DNA of 64,000 nt, taken from assembly GCA_027449025.1 (NCBI GenBank), contig DAIDMK010000002.1, positions 62,001-126,000 of the forward strand. The letters run 5' to 3'. The notes beneath the pieces were generated by a model. The model saw only the letters and a program-made list of their open reading frames with translations, was not told the origin of the DNA and did no database searches. Numbering within the stretch: the stretch's first letter is position 1; every line of letters starts with the position of its first letter. The position numbers and the translations under genes were made by a program. Below are positions 7,811 to 17,016 of the stretch, in pieces. Source of the stretch: Lutibacter sp. (GTDB taxonomy: Bacteria > Bacteroidota > Bacteroidia > Flavobacteriales > Flavobacteriaceae).

Positions 7811-10438
7811 ATGAAAAAATTTTTATGTTTATCAGCCTTTGTTTTAGCTGCAATTACAAGTGCAATAGGACAGCAGACAGTCGATGTGTCGGGTTTAATT
7901 ACAGACGCAAAAAATCAACCCATACCTGGAGTAAGTATTGTTATTGAAGGTACAATGAAAGGAGTATCCTCCGACTTTAATGGGAAATATGAGATTACCA
8001 ATGTTTCAGAAGGAACATATACCTTAACCGCATCCTTTGTGGGTTATAAAACAATAAGTAATCAAATTACCTTAAGTAATGCTAACGTGACCCATAATTT
8101 TATTTTACAAGAGGATTTATTGTCTTTGGATGAAGTAATTGTTACAGGATCATCAAATCCGAAAACAAAACTCGAATCAAGTATTGCGGTAACTACAATG
8201 AGCGCGAAGCAAATTGAAGCAAGATCACCTCAAAGTACGGCAGATCTATTACAATCAATTCCTGGTTTTTTAGTGGAAACTTCAGGTGGGGAAGTTGGAA
8301 ATAACTTATTTGCTAGAGGAATTCCTTCAGCAGGCGCTTATGAGTATGTTCAGATTCAAGAAGATGGCTTACCGGTTTTTGAAGATGGTGCTTTACAGTT
8401 TGCCAATATTGATAATTTTTACCGTGTTGATTTAACAGTAGATAGAATGGAAGCCGTAAAAGGAGGTTCAGCATCTATATTTGCTAGTGGCGCACCTGGA
8501 GGAATTATAAACTTCACGTCAAAAACTGGTCAAAATGAATTTAAAGGGATTACTAAATTAACAGTTGGTGATTACGGATTGTTTAGAACAGATTTTAATG
8601 TTGGAGGAGCAGTTATTGAGGATAAATTATTCTTTAATGTTGGTGGTTTCTACAGAGTAGATCAAGGAGTGAGAGATCCTGGTTTTGATGCAAATAAAGG
8701 TGGACAAGTGAAAATGAATTTTACTTATAAATTTGATAAAGGTTATGCAAGGATATACTACAAAAACTTAAATGACAGAAACATATTTTACCAATCAACT
8801 CCTTTTGTAATGAATGGAGATAAGGTTGAAGAATATCCAGGATTTGATGCTAATTATGGTACTTTTACTTCTGTAAACTTTAGTAAATTGAAAGTCCCAC
8901 AGGCTGGAGGCGGTTATTTTGAAGCTAATTTAGAAGATGGTGTACATCCCATTTCTAATACAGTAGGCGGTGAATTTAAATTTGATTTAACAGATAAAAT
9001 TACTGTTAAAAACGCCTTTAAAAATACAGATATAGACATGGACTATAATGCCATTTTTGCTTCGCAATGGATGGGGGATGTATCTACACAAGATCAAATA
9101 GCTGGTGGATATGGTATTCCAAGCAGTGATGCTGTTTTTACTTATGATGATAATGGATCTGAATTAAGTACTGGTACAGAGTTAAAAAGAGCTGATTATT
9201 GGTTTATTCATAAGGATATGCAAAATTTTGCAAATAATTTATCATTCAACTTTAACTTAGAAAAAGTAAACTTAACAGTAGGATATTATTATTCTAATTG
9301 GAAATCCGATCAAAATTGGAATTGGAGCAGCTTTTTATTGAGCGTTTCAGACAATCCTAGATTGGTTAACTTATCTGATTCTAATACAGGAATGGATTAT
9401 TCTTATAATGGTATTACAGGAATCACATGGTTGCAAAGAGAGTCTCAAATTCAAAACACAGTAAATGCCTTTTTTGCAGATGCAGAATTTGATTTATCTG
9501 AAAAATTAACGGCTAATGTTGGTTTAAGATATGATGACAATAAATTTTCAGGAGCTGGTGACCATGGCACTTGGGGAAATGATATAGGAATTCTTGATAA
9601 TAATACAGCAGATAATGGTGTCAATATTTTAAAGGGTGATTATGTATATTGGACTTATGACCTTAGTGAATTATCATACACAGGAGCTTTAAACTATAAG
9701 TTCAACAATAATATGGCATCATACGTTCGCTATAGCCATGGGTTTAGAGCGCCAATTGAAGAATCTTTTTATGGCCCAGCTGTTGAAAGTGGTGCTGGTA
9801 CTGCTGGTTTAGACGGATTGGAATCAACCAAAGTAAACCAAACAGAGCTAGGTTTTAAATATTCTGCACCTAATTTTGCCTTGTTTGCAAATGCATTTTT
9901 TATGCAACTTGATAATATTGCTTATCAAGATATTCAAACAGGAGGTGTTTCTGAAAAGAAATTTGCGAATGTTGAAAATATTGGATTGGAATTGGAAGCT
10001 ATTGTGAAATTGGGAGATTTAAATTTGAATTTCAATGGAACTTTACAAAATCCAGAATATACTGGATATGAAGGTTCTGAATCAGCATTAAATGGAAATA
10101 CAGCTCGTAGAATTTCTAATCTTTATTTCATATTTAGACCTGATTACAATATAAACGAATCTTTAAACGTGTACGCTAGTTCGTCTTATTTTGGTAAAAA
10201 ATATCAAGATATATCTAATAAGTTTGAACTTCCTGCATTTAATGTTGTTAATTTTGGAGGGTCTTATACCCTAAACAATATTCGTTTTGCGTTGGATGTT
10301 TCAAATGTATTTAATACAATTGGTTTAACAGAAGCTGACGGAAGACAAGATGGAGATGCACCAGTTGATGGAGAAACTTTTATGGGTAGGTCTATTTTGG
10401 GTAGAGCTGCAAAGTTGTCTGTTGCAATTAATTTCTAA
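7811..10438 (+). CDS. TonB-dependent outer-membrane receptor, probably for a di- or oligosaccharide
   Basis: This 875-residue receptor imports a substrate across the outer membrane using TonB energy. A signal peptide (MKKFLCLSAFVLAAITSAIGQ) leads into a carboxypeptidase-regulatory-like domain at about 22-105, with VSGLITDAKNQPIPGVSIV and a DFNGKYEI motif. DEVIVTGS marks the start of the plug domain (about 115-240), and the 22-strand barrel ends with the aromatic F at KLSVAINF. No SusD-like lipoprotein gene follows, so it is a one-component receptor rather than a SusCD pair. It is first in the LacI-controlled unit and is followed by an MFS permease and a GH65 phosphorylase. Confidence 0.92.
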   Translation: MKKFLCLSAFVLAAITSAIGQQTVDVSGLITDAKNQPIPGVSIVIEGTMKGVSSDFNGKYEITNVSEGTYTLTASFVGYKTISNQITLSNANVTHNFILQEDLLSLDEVIVTGSSNPKTKLESSIAVTTMSAKQIEARSPQSTADLLQSIPGFLVETSGGEVGNNLFARGIPSAGAYEYVQIQEDGLPVFEDGALQFANIDNFYRVDLTVDRMEAVKGGSASIFASGAPGGIINFTSKTGQNEFKGITKLTVGDYGLFRTDFNVGGAVIEDKLFFNVGGFYRVDQGVRDPGFDANKGGQVKMNFTYKFDKGYARIYYKNLNDRNIFYQSTPFVMNGDKVEEYPGFDANYGTFTSVNFSKLKVPQAGGGYFEANLEDGVHPISNTVGGEFKFDLTDKITVKNAFKNTDIDMDYNAIFASQWMGDVSTQDQIAGGYGIPSSDAVFTYDDNGSELSTGTELKRADYWFIHKDMQNFANNLSFNFNLEKVNLTVGYYYSNWKSDQNWNWSSFLLSVSDNPRLVNLSDSNTGMDYSYNGITGITWLQRESQIQNTVNAFFADAEFDLSEKLTANVGLRYDDNKFSGAGDHGTWGNDIGILDNNTADNGVNILKGDYVYWTYDLSELSYTGALNYKFNNNMASYVRYSHGFRAPIEESFYGPAVESGAGTAGLDGLESTKVNQTELGFKYSAPNFALFANAFFMQLDNIAYQDIQTGGVSEKKFANVENIGLELEAIVKLGDLNLNFNGTLQNPEYTGYEGSESALNGNTARRISNLYFIFRPDYNINESLNVYASSSYFGKKYQDISNKFELPAFNVVNFGGSYTLNNIRFALDVSNVFNTIGLTEADGRQDGDAPVDGETFMGRSILGRAAKLSVAINF

Positions 10439-10538
10439 ACATTATTTACTGCACTTATAAATTAAATAATATAAGTGCAGTAAATTTTTAAAATATTAAA
10501 ATCAATTATTAACTATTAACAAAGTAATTTACTTTTTA

Positions 10539-11777
10539 ATGAAGAATATTGGAATAAAATTATCATTGTATTTAAATTACTTTGTTTTTGCTATTTTGCT
10601 AAATAGTGTGGGAATTGTTATTTTAAAGTCTCAAATTATTTATGGTGTAGATGAAGTTGCGGCAAGTACGCTAGAATTGTTTAAAGATTTACCAATTGCA
10701 ATAATTTCTTTTGTAATTGCCTCGTTTTTGCCAAGAATTGGGTACAAAAAGTCAATGTTAACTGGGCTTTTTTTGGTTACATTAGGTTGTATTCAAATGT
10801 ATTATGCCAATTCTTTTTTAGGGGCAAAAATCCTTTTTGCCATAGTAGGCGTTTCATTTGCCTTGATAAAAATTTCAGTATATTCTTTAATAGGGTTAAT
10901 TGTTGAGAATCAAAAGGAACATAATAGTTTAATGAGTTCCGTTGAAGGGGTTTTTATGATAGGTATTGCCTTGGCCTATTTTTTATTTCCGGCATTTAAC
11001 AATGAATCTGATCCAAACTCTTGGTTAAATGTTTATTGGTTTTTAGCGGCATTATCTGGAATTTCATTCGTGATATTGTATGCGATTAAGTTTGATGAGG
11101 GAGATGAAATTCCTGGAGTTGACTTGGTCGATGACGCAAAACAAATGATGATGTTGCTTACCAAAATATTGGTCTTGGTTTTTATAATAAGCGCCTTTTT
11201 ATTTGTAATGGTTGAACAAGGCATTATGTCTTGGTTGCCGACGTTTAACTCCCGTGTTTTAAAACTTCCTGAAAATGTTGGGATTATGATGGCGAGTATT
11301 TTGGCAATTTCATTGGCAATTGGTCGTTTAACGGCGGGGTTTGTCACAAAATATTTTTCATGGTTTTGGGTTGTTTCCATAAGTACCTTAATAGCCATGT
11401 TAATTGTAGTTCTTATTTTGCCAAAAGCCATTGGTATTGAAGTAGTGGAAATAAACAGTCTTTTGGATATTCCATTGATAGGATTTGTTTTTCCGTTGGT
11501 TGGATTATTTATAGCCCCTATTTATCCATTATTAAATTCGGCTATCTTAAGTGTTTTGCCTAAAAAATTGCACAGCCCAATGACAGGTTTAATTGTAATA
11601 TTTTCGGCATTGGGAGGCACCTTGGGATCCAGAATTATTGGTTGGCTATTTAAAAATTTAGGTGCTAATAAGGCATTTTATTTTCTTTTGATTCCTATGG
11701 GATTGCTTATTGTGGCTTTTTATATATTAAACAAACTCACATCAAAAACTGCTAAACTGGCAGCAGCTAACAAGTAA
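10539..11777 (+). CDS. MFS sugar transporter
   Basis: This 412-residue inner-membrane protein has about twelve hydrophobic segments. The cytoplasmic loop between segments 2 and 3 carries PRIGYKKSML, a degenerate MFS motif A, and a central loop (around residues 190-205, EGDEIPGVDLVDDAKQ) divides the two halves. It sits 100 bases after the TonB receptor gene and 70 bases before the GH65 phosphorylase gene. It is therefore expected to carry the intact disaccharide from the periplasm to the cytoplasm for phosphorolysis. The substrate is inferred from context only. Confidence 0.85.
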   Translation: MKNIGIKLSLYLNYFVFAILLNSVGIVILKSQIIYGVDEVAASTLELFKDLPIAIISFVIASFLPRIGYKKSMLTGLFLVTLGCIQMYYANSFLGAKILFAIVGVSFALIKISVYSLIGLIVENQKEHNSLMSSVEGVFMIGIALAYFLFPAFNNESDPNSWLNVYWFLAALSGISFVILYAIKFDEGDEIPGVDLVDDAKQMMMLLTKILVLVFIISAFLFVMVEQGIMSWLPTFNSRVLKLPENVGIMMASILAISLAIGRLTAGFVTKYFSWFWVVSISTLIAMLIVVLILPKAIGIEVVEINSLLDIPLIGFVFPLVGLFIAPIYPLLNSAILSVLPKKLHSPMTGLIVIFSALGGTLGSRIIGWLFKNLGANKAFYFLLIPMGLLIVAFYILNKLTSKTAKLAAANK

Positions 11778-11847
11778 AATTTTAAATAATAATAGAAGTG
11801 CTTCTCATTAATATAAATAATTATAAATAAAAATCGAATTTAAAAAT

Positions 11848-14100
11848 ATGAATAGTTGGCGTTTTAAGGATACAAATTTTAAGGAATCTTATCAATTAAA
11901 AGAGACACTCTTCAGTACAGCAAATGGCTATTTTGGCGTAAGAGGCAGTTTTGAAGAAGGCGTAAACAAGGAAACTCCAAGTGTTAGAGGTGCCTATATC
12001 AATGGGTTTTATGAAAGTGAAGAAATTGTTTATGGTGAAAAATTACATGGATTTCCAGACAGAAGCCAAAGTATTTTAAATGTAATAGATACCCAAGGAA
12101 TTTCAATTAAAATCAATAATGAAATATTTTCATTATTTAGCGGAAAAGTCTTGTTTTATGAAAGAGAGCTCGATTTTAAGAAAGGGATGGTTATTAGAAC
12201 CGTGCAATGGGAATCTCCTAAAGGAAATACAGTAAATTTAATATTTAAAAGATTGGCTTCATTTACATTAAGGGAGCTTTTCTTAATTAACATAAGTATT
12301 GAAGCGGTAAATTTTGATGGAACCATCGAAATTGTTTCAACTATAAATGGTGATGTATCTAATATTGTGTCAGAAGACGATCCAAGAATTGGGACGGCAA
12401 ATGCAAAAGCATTAAGTATTGTTGATTTACAGGTTGAAAATAACAGATCTTTTATTAAGTCAAAAACGAAACACTCTAACCTAGTTGTTGTTGGGGGTAT
12501 TTCACATTCAAACTCACAAAATTTTAGTGAGACTATAGAAAAAGAAGAAAAAAGTATTCATCATATTTTTAAAGGAGATATAGAAAAAGGGAAGAAAATT
12601 TCCTTCACTAAATATGCGATTTATACCGACACAAATCGTCATCCTGATGAAATGAATCAGAATAAAAAAATATTGGATGAGGCTTTAAAACATGAGTTTG
12701 GACATTTTGCAATTTCACAAGAAAACTATCTCTTTAAATTTTGGGAAGTTTCCGATATCCAAATTACTGGGGATGAAGAAATGCAACAGGGACTACGTTT
12801 TAATTTGTTCCATTTGTTGCAGTCGGTTGGAAAAGATAGATGGAGTAATATTTCTGCAAAAGGACTTTCAGGTGAAGGATATGAAGGACATTATTTTTGG
12901 GATACAGAAATTTATATTTTTCCTTTCTTCTTATTCACCAATCCTGATTTGGCAAAAAACCTATTGAATTATAGGTTTACTATTTTGGATTTTGCCCGCA
13001 AAAGAGCAAAACAAATGGGACACACTATCGGTGCTTTGTATCCATGGCGAACCATTGCCGGTGATGAATGCTCCCCGTTTTTTCCGGCAGGCACAGCCCA
13101 ATATCATATAAATGTTGACATTGCCTATTCTATAATACAATACTATACCGTAACTGAAGATTTGGTGTTCATGACCGAAAAAGGAATGGAAATGTTAATC
13201 GAAATAGCACGATTAATGTATCATATCGGTCATTTCAGAAACGATGGAAAGTTTTGTATTGATGCGGTTACTGGGCCAGATGAATACACGTGTATTGTAA
13301 ACAATAATTACTATACAAATGTACTGACCAAAAATCTTTTTGTGCAAATTGGAAAGATATGGAATGAACTTGGAGGATTTCAGAATGAATCATTGAAAGC
13401 CTTACAAGAGAAATTGCATTTTGAAAATAAAGAACTGATGAATTTTGAAAAGGCTGGTGAAGCGATGTATTTACCTTATGATGCTGAGAAGAATTTACAT
13501 CCGCAGGACGATAGTTTTTTCAATAAAAAAATGTGGGATTTTGAAAATACCCCTAAAGAAAACTATCCGTTACTTTTAAATTATCACCCGCTAACCTTGT
13601 ACAGACATCAAGTTTGCAAGCAGGCTGATACCATTTTGGGACATTTTTTGCTTGAAAATGAAAGCAATTTAGAAACCATAAAGAATGATTATCACTATTA
13701 TGAAAAAATAACCACCCATGATTCTTCACTTTCTACCTGTATTTTTAGCATTATGGCTAACCGTATAGGTGAATATGATAAAGCCTATGATTATTTTATA
13801 AATACAGCAAGATTAGATATTGATAATTTGCATCACAATACAAAGGATGGAATTCACACTGCCAGTATGGGGGGATCTTGGATGTCGATGGTATTTGGTT
13901 TTGGAGGGATGAGACTAGTTGATGGAGAACTAAATTTCCATCCACATTTACCTAAAAAGTGGAAAGACCTCGATTTCAAGATAAGTTTTAAAAACAGAAT
14001 TTTAATTTGCCATTTAGAATCAGACAGCATTCAAATCCATTTGGAAAAAGGGGAACCTTTAAATGTTAAGGTCGATGGAAATATTGTGGCGCTTAGTTAA
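11848..14100 (+). CDS. Glycoside hydrolase family 65 disaccharide phosphorylase
   Basis: GH65 inverting phosphorylases split alpha-glucosides with phosphate to give beta-glucose 1-phosphate plus a free sugar. The 750-residue length fits. An N-terminal beta-sandwich (about 1-270) precedes an (alpha/alpha)6 barrel containing YEGHYFWDTEIYIFPFF and PAGTAQYHINVDIAY. Glu479 in VTGPDEY aligns with the catalytic acid (Glu487 in Lactobacillus maltose phosphorylase). Members act on maltose, trehalose, kojibiose, nigerose or other glucosides, and I cannot assign the substrate. It follows the permease gene. A fructokinase-like gene lies downstream, so a glucosyl-fructose sugar is possible. No beta-phosphoglucomutase gene adjoins it. 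Confidence 0.88.
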   Translation: MNSWRFKDTNFKESYQLKETLFSTANGYFGVRGSFEEGVNKETPSVRGAYINGFYESEEIVYGEKLHGFPDRSQSILNVIDTQGISIKINNEIFSLFSGKVLFYERELDFKKGMVIRTVQWESPKGNTVNLIFKRLASFTLRELFLINISIEAVNFDGTIEIVSTINGDVSNIVSEDDPRIGTANAKALSIVDLQVENNRSFIKSKTKHSNLVVVGGISHSNSQNFSETIEKEEKSIHHIFKGDIEKGKKISFTKYAIYTDTNRHPDEMNQNKKILDEALKHEFGHFAISQENYLFKFWEVSDIQITGDEEMQQGLRFNLFHLLQSVGKDRWSNISAKGLSGEGYEGHYFWDTEIYIFPFFLFTNPDLAKNLLNYRFTILDFARKRAKQMGHTIGALYPWRTIAGDECSPFFPAGTAQYHINVDIAYSIIQYYTVTEDLVFMTEKGMEMLIEIARLMYHIGHFRNDGKFCIDAVTGPDEYTCIVNNNYYTNVLTKNLFVQIGKIWNELGGFQNESLKALQEKLHFENKELMNFEKAGEAMYLPYDAEKNLHPQDDSFFNKKMWDFENTPKENYPLLLNYHPLTLYRHQVCKQADTILGHFLLENESNLETIKNDYHYYEKITTHDSSLSTCIFSIMANRIGEYDKAYDYFINTARLDIDNLHHNTKDGIHTASMGGSWMSMVFGFGGMRLVDGELNFHPHLPKKWKDLDFKISFKNRILICHLESDSIQIHLEKGEPLNVKVDGNIVALS

Positions 14101-14487
14101 TTGAATAACTGGGATTTTAATAAAAGAATTGAACAGGTAAAAAACAAAATACAATTAATTACCTATGCTAATAGGATAGGGTGTAAAAACATATAGATTT
14201 AAATTCTTTATTTAAAAATGAATTAAAAGGTCATTTTGGAGGGTTACATATTTTGCCTTTCTACTATCCTAATGATGGTGAAGATGCAGGAATCGACCCT
14301 ATTGATCGTTAATTAATAGACCCAAGATTAAGTGATTGGAATGATTTAAATGAATTAAGAAAGGAAGTAGCTATTATGGCCGATTTAATTGTAAACCATG
14401 TCTCTGCAAAATCGATACAATTTCAAGACTATTTCCAAAAAGGGAAAGATTCTAAATACGTTTCCTTTTTTCTAAAGTTTGGTTCAA
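14101..14487 (+). pseudogene. Broken sucrose phosphorylase (GH13_18), N-terminal remnant
   Basis: Conceptual translation gives family-specific pieces in two frames. NKIQLITYANRIG is in the frame of 14101. GGLHILPFYYPNDGEDAGID, then DPRLSDWNDLNELRK and ADLIVNHVSAKSIQFQDY, are in the next frame. These match the first ~110 residues of bacterial sucrose phosphorylases. A one-base shift occurs near 14180-14195 and an in-frame TAA lies at 14310-14312. After the segment SKYVSFFLKF the similarity stops, so roughly 380 residues, including the catalytic Asp and Glu, are gone. It begins one base after the GH65 stop codon, so it was part of the same operon. The end coordinate is approximate. Confidence 0.85.
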
Positions 14488-14630
14488 ATGCAAAGTACGG
14501 ATTTATACTTGCAACAGTATTCGCAGCTTTATTGTTTGTGGGCTTTTTGTTGAATATGATATTTAAGCCAACCCATATTCGTCTTGCTAAGTTAAATGAA
14601 AGCGAATACCAAAATTTAGACAGCCTGTAA
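14488..14630 (+). pseudogene. C-terminal tail of a lost membrane transporter fused to the sucrose phosphorylase remnant
   Basis: In the same frame as the preceding remnant, the sequence changes abruptly to NAKYGFILATVFAALLFVGF, a single hydrophobic helix. It is followed by the polar tail LNMIFKPTHIRLAKLNESEY. This resembles the last membrane helix and cytoplasmic tail of an MFS-type sugar permease. An internal deletion must have removed the end of the phosphorylase gene and most of a transporter gene. The resulting 84-residue chimera (ATG at 14376) is unlikely to be functional. The stop overlaps the fructokinase start (TAATG), so translation through this piece could still matter for coupling. 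Transporter family is my inference. Confidence 0.6.
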
Positions 14631-15490
14631 TGAAATCTAAAAAATTTAATATTATCGACATTGGAGAATTGCTTTGGGATGTATTGCCCGATGGAAAAGA
14701 ATTGGGAGGGGCTCCTGCAAATTTTACTTACCATGCAAACTTTTTGGGCGCAAATTCAACCATTATCAGCGCTTTGGGGAATGATGTACGAGGTGAAGAA
14801 ATTAGAGCTTCATTAAAAAAAAGAAATTTAAAATATTCAATTAATATAGTTGATTATCCTACCGGATGGGTTTCTGTAAAACTAGATAAAGGCATTCCAA
14901 ATTATGTAATTCATGAAAATGTGGCATGGGATTTTATTTCGCTGAAAGATGAGATAATCCCAGTATTACAAAAAGCTGACGCTATTTGTTTCGGTACTTT
15001 ATCCCAGCGTTCGACAGTATCGTTTAACGGTATTTATGAAGCTTTAAAGTTGGTTCCAGAAACCGCATTAAAAGTGCTGGATGTTAATTTAAGACAATCT
15101 TATTACACAAAAAACATTATTGAAACTTCATTAATATGTGCAAATGTGGTAAAACTAAATGATGAGGAACTAATTGTTTTAAGCGAAATGTTTCATTTGC
15201 CAACATCACAAGGTGAAGCCTGTAGAGAATTGTTAAATAGGTTTAACCTAAAATTATTGGCGTTAACAAAAGGTGCTGAAGGAAGCATTCTATTTACACA
15301 AAATGATATTTCATGCCATCCTACCCCAAAAGTAAAAGTTGTTGACACTATTGGTGCTGGGGATTCATTTACTGCAGCAATGGTAATGGGTTTACTTAGT
15401 GAAAAAGCGCTAGAACAAATTCATAAAGAAGCCACGCAACACGCCGCTAAAGTTTGTACTTATAAAGGAGCAACACCCAAACTAATTTAA
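14630..15490 (+). CDS. PfkB-family carbohydrate kinase, probable fructokinase
   Basis: The protein has 286 residues. It opens with NIIDIGELLWDVLPDGKELG and GGAPANFTYH, the sugar-binding N-terminus of bacterial fructokinases. It contains the anion-hole signature DTIGAGDSF with catalytic base Asp245. It would phosphorylate the fructose released by phosphorolysis of a glucosyl-fructose sugar. The start codon overlaps the stop of the transporter remnant by one base, consistent with an operon that once read GH65 phosphorylase, sucrose phosphorylase, transporter, fructokinase. The gene itself appears intact. Confidence 0.87.
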   Translation: MKSKKFNIIDIGELLWDVLPDGKELGGAPANFTYHANFLGANSTIISALGNDVRGEEIRASLKKRNLKYSINIVDYPTGWVSVKLDKGIPNYVIHENVAWDFISLKDEIIPVLQKADAICFGTLSQRSTVSFNGIYEALKLVPETALKVLDVNLRQSYYTKNIIETSLICANVVKLNDEELIVLSEMFHLPTSQGEACRELLNRFNLKLLALTKGAEGSILFTQNDISCHPTPKVKVVDTIGAGDSFTAAMVMGLLSEKALEQIHKEATQHAAKVCTYKGATPKLI

Positions 15491-15697
15491 ATCTGGTAAC
15501 GGCAGGATTTTTTTGTGATAAAATTAAGTTACCCGAAATAGCTATATTTATTGTTTAAATTAGTAGTCCCGATTAAAATATTTCACAAACCAAAATATGC
15601 CAAAACTAGACAAAGATTCTTTCATCGCATATTAATTATAATCGGGATATTTTGTGATTAAAAAGCCTAAGATTGCATATAGTAAGGACTGAAAATT
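15491..15697. other. Intergenic region with a long-range inverted repeat
   Basis: No gene is visible. Arms TCCCGATTA at 15567-15575 and TAATCGGGA at 15639-15647 are exact inverted repeats separated by 63 bases, both within AT-rich sequence resembling each other further out (ATATTTCACAAA versus its partial complement). It could be a remnant of a small element or a transcript end for the sugar operon. No clear U-tract terminator follows. Confidence 0.3.
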
Positions 15698-16222
15698 ATG
15701 GAACAAAAGCGATACACTATAAGAAACGCAAAACCTAAAGAATTTGCAAAACTTGGAAAGTTGATGGTTAAGGTATATTCACAACTCGAAGGTTTTCCAA
15801 AAGAAGCTGAACAACCCAATTATTACAAAATGCTGGCCAATATTGGTGAATTGACAAACTGTCCAAAAACAGAGCTCTTGGTGGTGGTTTCACCCGACAA
15901 TAAAATTGTTGGCGGCGTGGTTTATTTTGGCGATATGAAATATTATGGCTCTGGAGGAACAGCAACCCAAGAACAAAATGCCTCGGGTTTTAGATTGTTG
16001 GCTGTAGATACAATGGAAAGAGGCTTCGGTATTGGCAAACTTTTGACAAATGAATGCATTAGAAAAGCTGTTGATAATAAGCATAGCCAGATAATTATCC
16101 ATAGCACGGAAGCGATGAAAATTGCATGGAAAATGTATGAAAATATAGGTTTTAAAAGATCAGAGGATTTAGATTTTATGCAAGGGGAGCTTCCAGTTTT
16201 TGGATTTAGATTGTTTCTTTAA
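15698..16222 (+). CDS. GNAT-family N-acetyltransferase
   Basis: This 174-residue protein has the GNAT fold. RNAKPKEFAKLGKLMVKVYS forms the first helix region, VVGGVVYF-type strand 4 appears as NKIVGGVVYFGD, and the acetyl-CoA-binding motif A appears as FRLLAVDTMERGFGIGKLLT (R/Q-x-x-G-x-G/A variant). EAMKIAWKMYENIGFKRSED is the usual C-terminal YxxxGF. The acceptor substrate is unknown. It stands alone between the sugar locus and a SnoaL-like gene, about 70 bases upstream of the latter. Confidence 0.85.
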   Translation: MEQKRYTIRNAKPKEFAKLGKLMVKVYSQLEGFPKEAEQPNYYKMLANIGELTNCPKTELLVVVSPDNKIVGGVVYFGDMKYYGSGGTATQEQNASGFRLLAVDTMERGFGIGKLLTNECIRKAVDNKHSQIIIHSTEAMKIAWKMYENIGFKRSEDLDFMQGELPVFGFRLFL

Positions 16223-16290
16223 CAATGATAACGGATATCGAATTCTCCAAAAAGGACAATGTAACTCAAAAAATTAAAAAATAAAATACC

Positions 16291-16662
16291 ATGACAAACA
16301 AAAAAGAAATGGCGCAACACTTTTTAAAATTAACTTCAAAAGGGAAATCAAGAGAAGCATTTAAGCTTTATGTTGGAGCAAATTTTAAGCACCACAATGT
16401 TTATTTTAGAGGAGACGCAGATACTTTAATGAAGGCGATGGAGGAAGACGCTAAAATAAACCCTGATAAGGTTTTTGAAATTCAACGTGCTTTGGAAGAT
16501 GGCGAATTGGTAGCCGTTCATTCTCGTTTCAAGCAAAATCCGAACGATACAGATTGGGCTGTAATTCATATTTTTAGCTTTGAAAATGACAAAATTTTGG
16601 AGCTTTGGGACTTTGCACAAGCTGCGCCTGATGAAATGGTCAATAAAAATGGAATGTTTTAA
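16291..16662 (+). CDS. SnoaL-like / NTF2-fold protein
   Basis: The protein has 123 residues with the cone-shaped alpha+beta barrel pattern of SnoaL-like polyketide cyclase-related proteins. The N-terminal helix carries HFLKLTSKGKSREAFKLYVG. NFKHHNVYFRG provides the pocket-side His pair, and a C-terminal strand pair reads WAVIHIFSFENDKILELWDF. Many bacterial members are small enzymes or binding proteins of unknown role. No signal peptide is present, so it is cytoplasmic. The neighbours do not indicate a function. Confidence 0.75.
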   Translation: MTNKKEMAQHFLKLTSKGKSREAFKLYVGANFKHHNVYFRGDADTLMKAMEEDAKINPDKVFEIQRALEDGELVAVHSRFKQNPNDTDWAVIHIFSFENDKILELWDFAQAAPDEMVNKNGMF

Positions 16663-16699
16663 TTTGATATTAAAGGTTGTAAGCAAGCCTAGGTACAAT

Positions 16700-17016
16700 A
16701 AAATAACAGATACCTGAAAAACTAAACTTATTCGGAAAAAAAACCTTGGAAAATTGCGCATATGGATACCATAGAATTGTCGAAATTTGGTGATTACAAG
16801 CATTATACTGCCTTAAAATTACTCACATTAATTTTAAATATTCCTTCACCGAAAGATGACATAAGTGGCAGTGAAGTTTGTGGCGTGTATTATAAAGAAA
16901 AAGACGTAGCGCGTATTGCGATTTATTGCGAAAAAGACACTGTTGCCGTTGCCCAATAGCTATTGCGATTTAACAATGAACGGCCGATTGATGAACTAAA
17001 CATTGTTCATGTGTAA
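16700..17016 (+). pseudogene. Remnant of a Bacteroidota 3'-5' exonuclease (PolB/DnaQ-like exonuclease domain)
   Basis: Only the last ~100 codons of a ~240-residue family remain. QIPEKLNLFGKK is read up to an A8 tract at 16736-16743, where one extra A shifts the frame. The next frame gives PWKIAHMDTIELSKFGDYKH and SPKDDISGSEVCGVYYKEKD, then CEKDTVAVAQ. A TAG at 16957-16959 interrupts it, after which LLRFNNERPIDEL continues to TAA at 17014-17016. DTIELSKFGDYK and YCEKDTVAV are the exonuclease motifs near the C-terminal catalytic Asp. The internal ATG at 16762 opens a 65-residue frame, but I regard it as part of the dead gene. Confidence 0.72.

Noticed and set aside
16762-16959. A 65-residue protein gene.
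   Set aside because: It is the middle of a decayed exonuclease. Homologous sequence continues before its ATG and after its stop.
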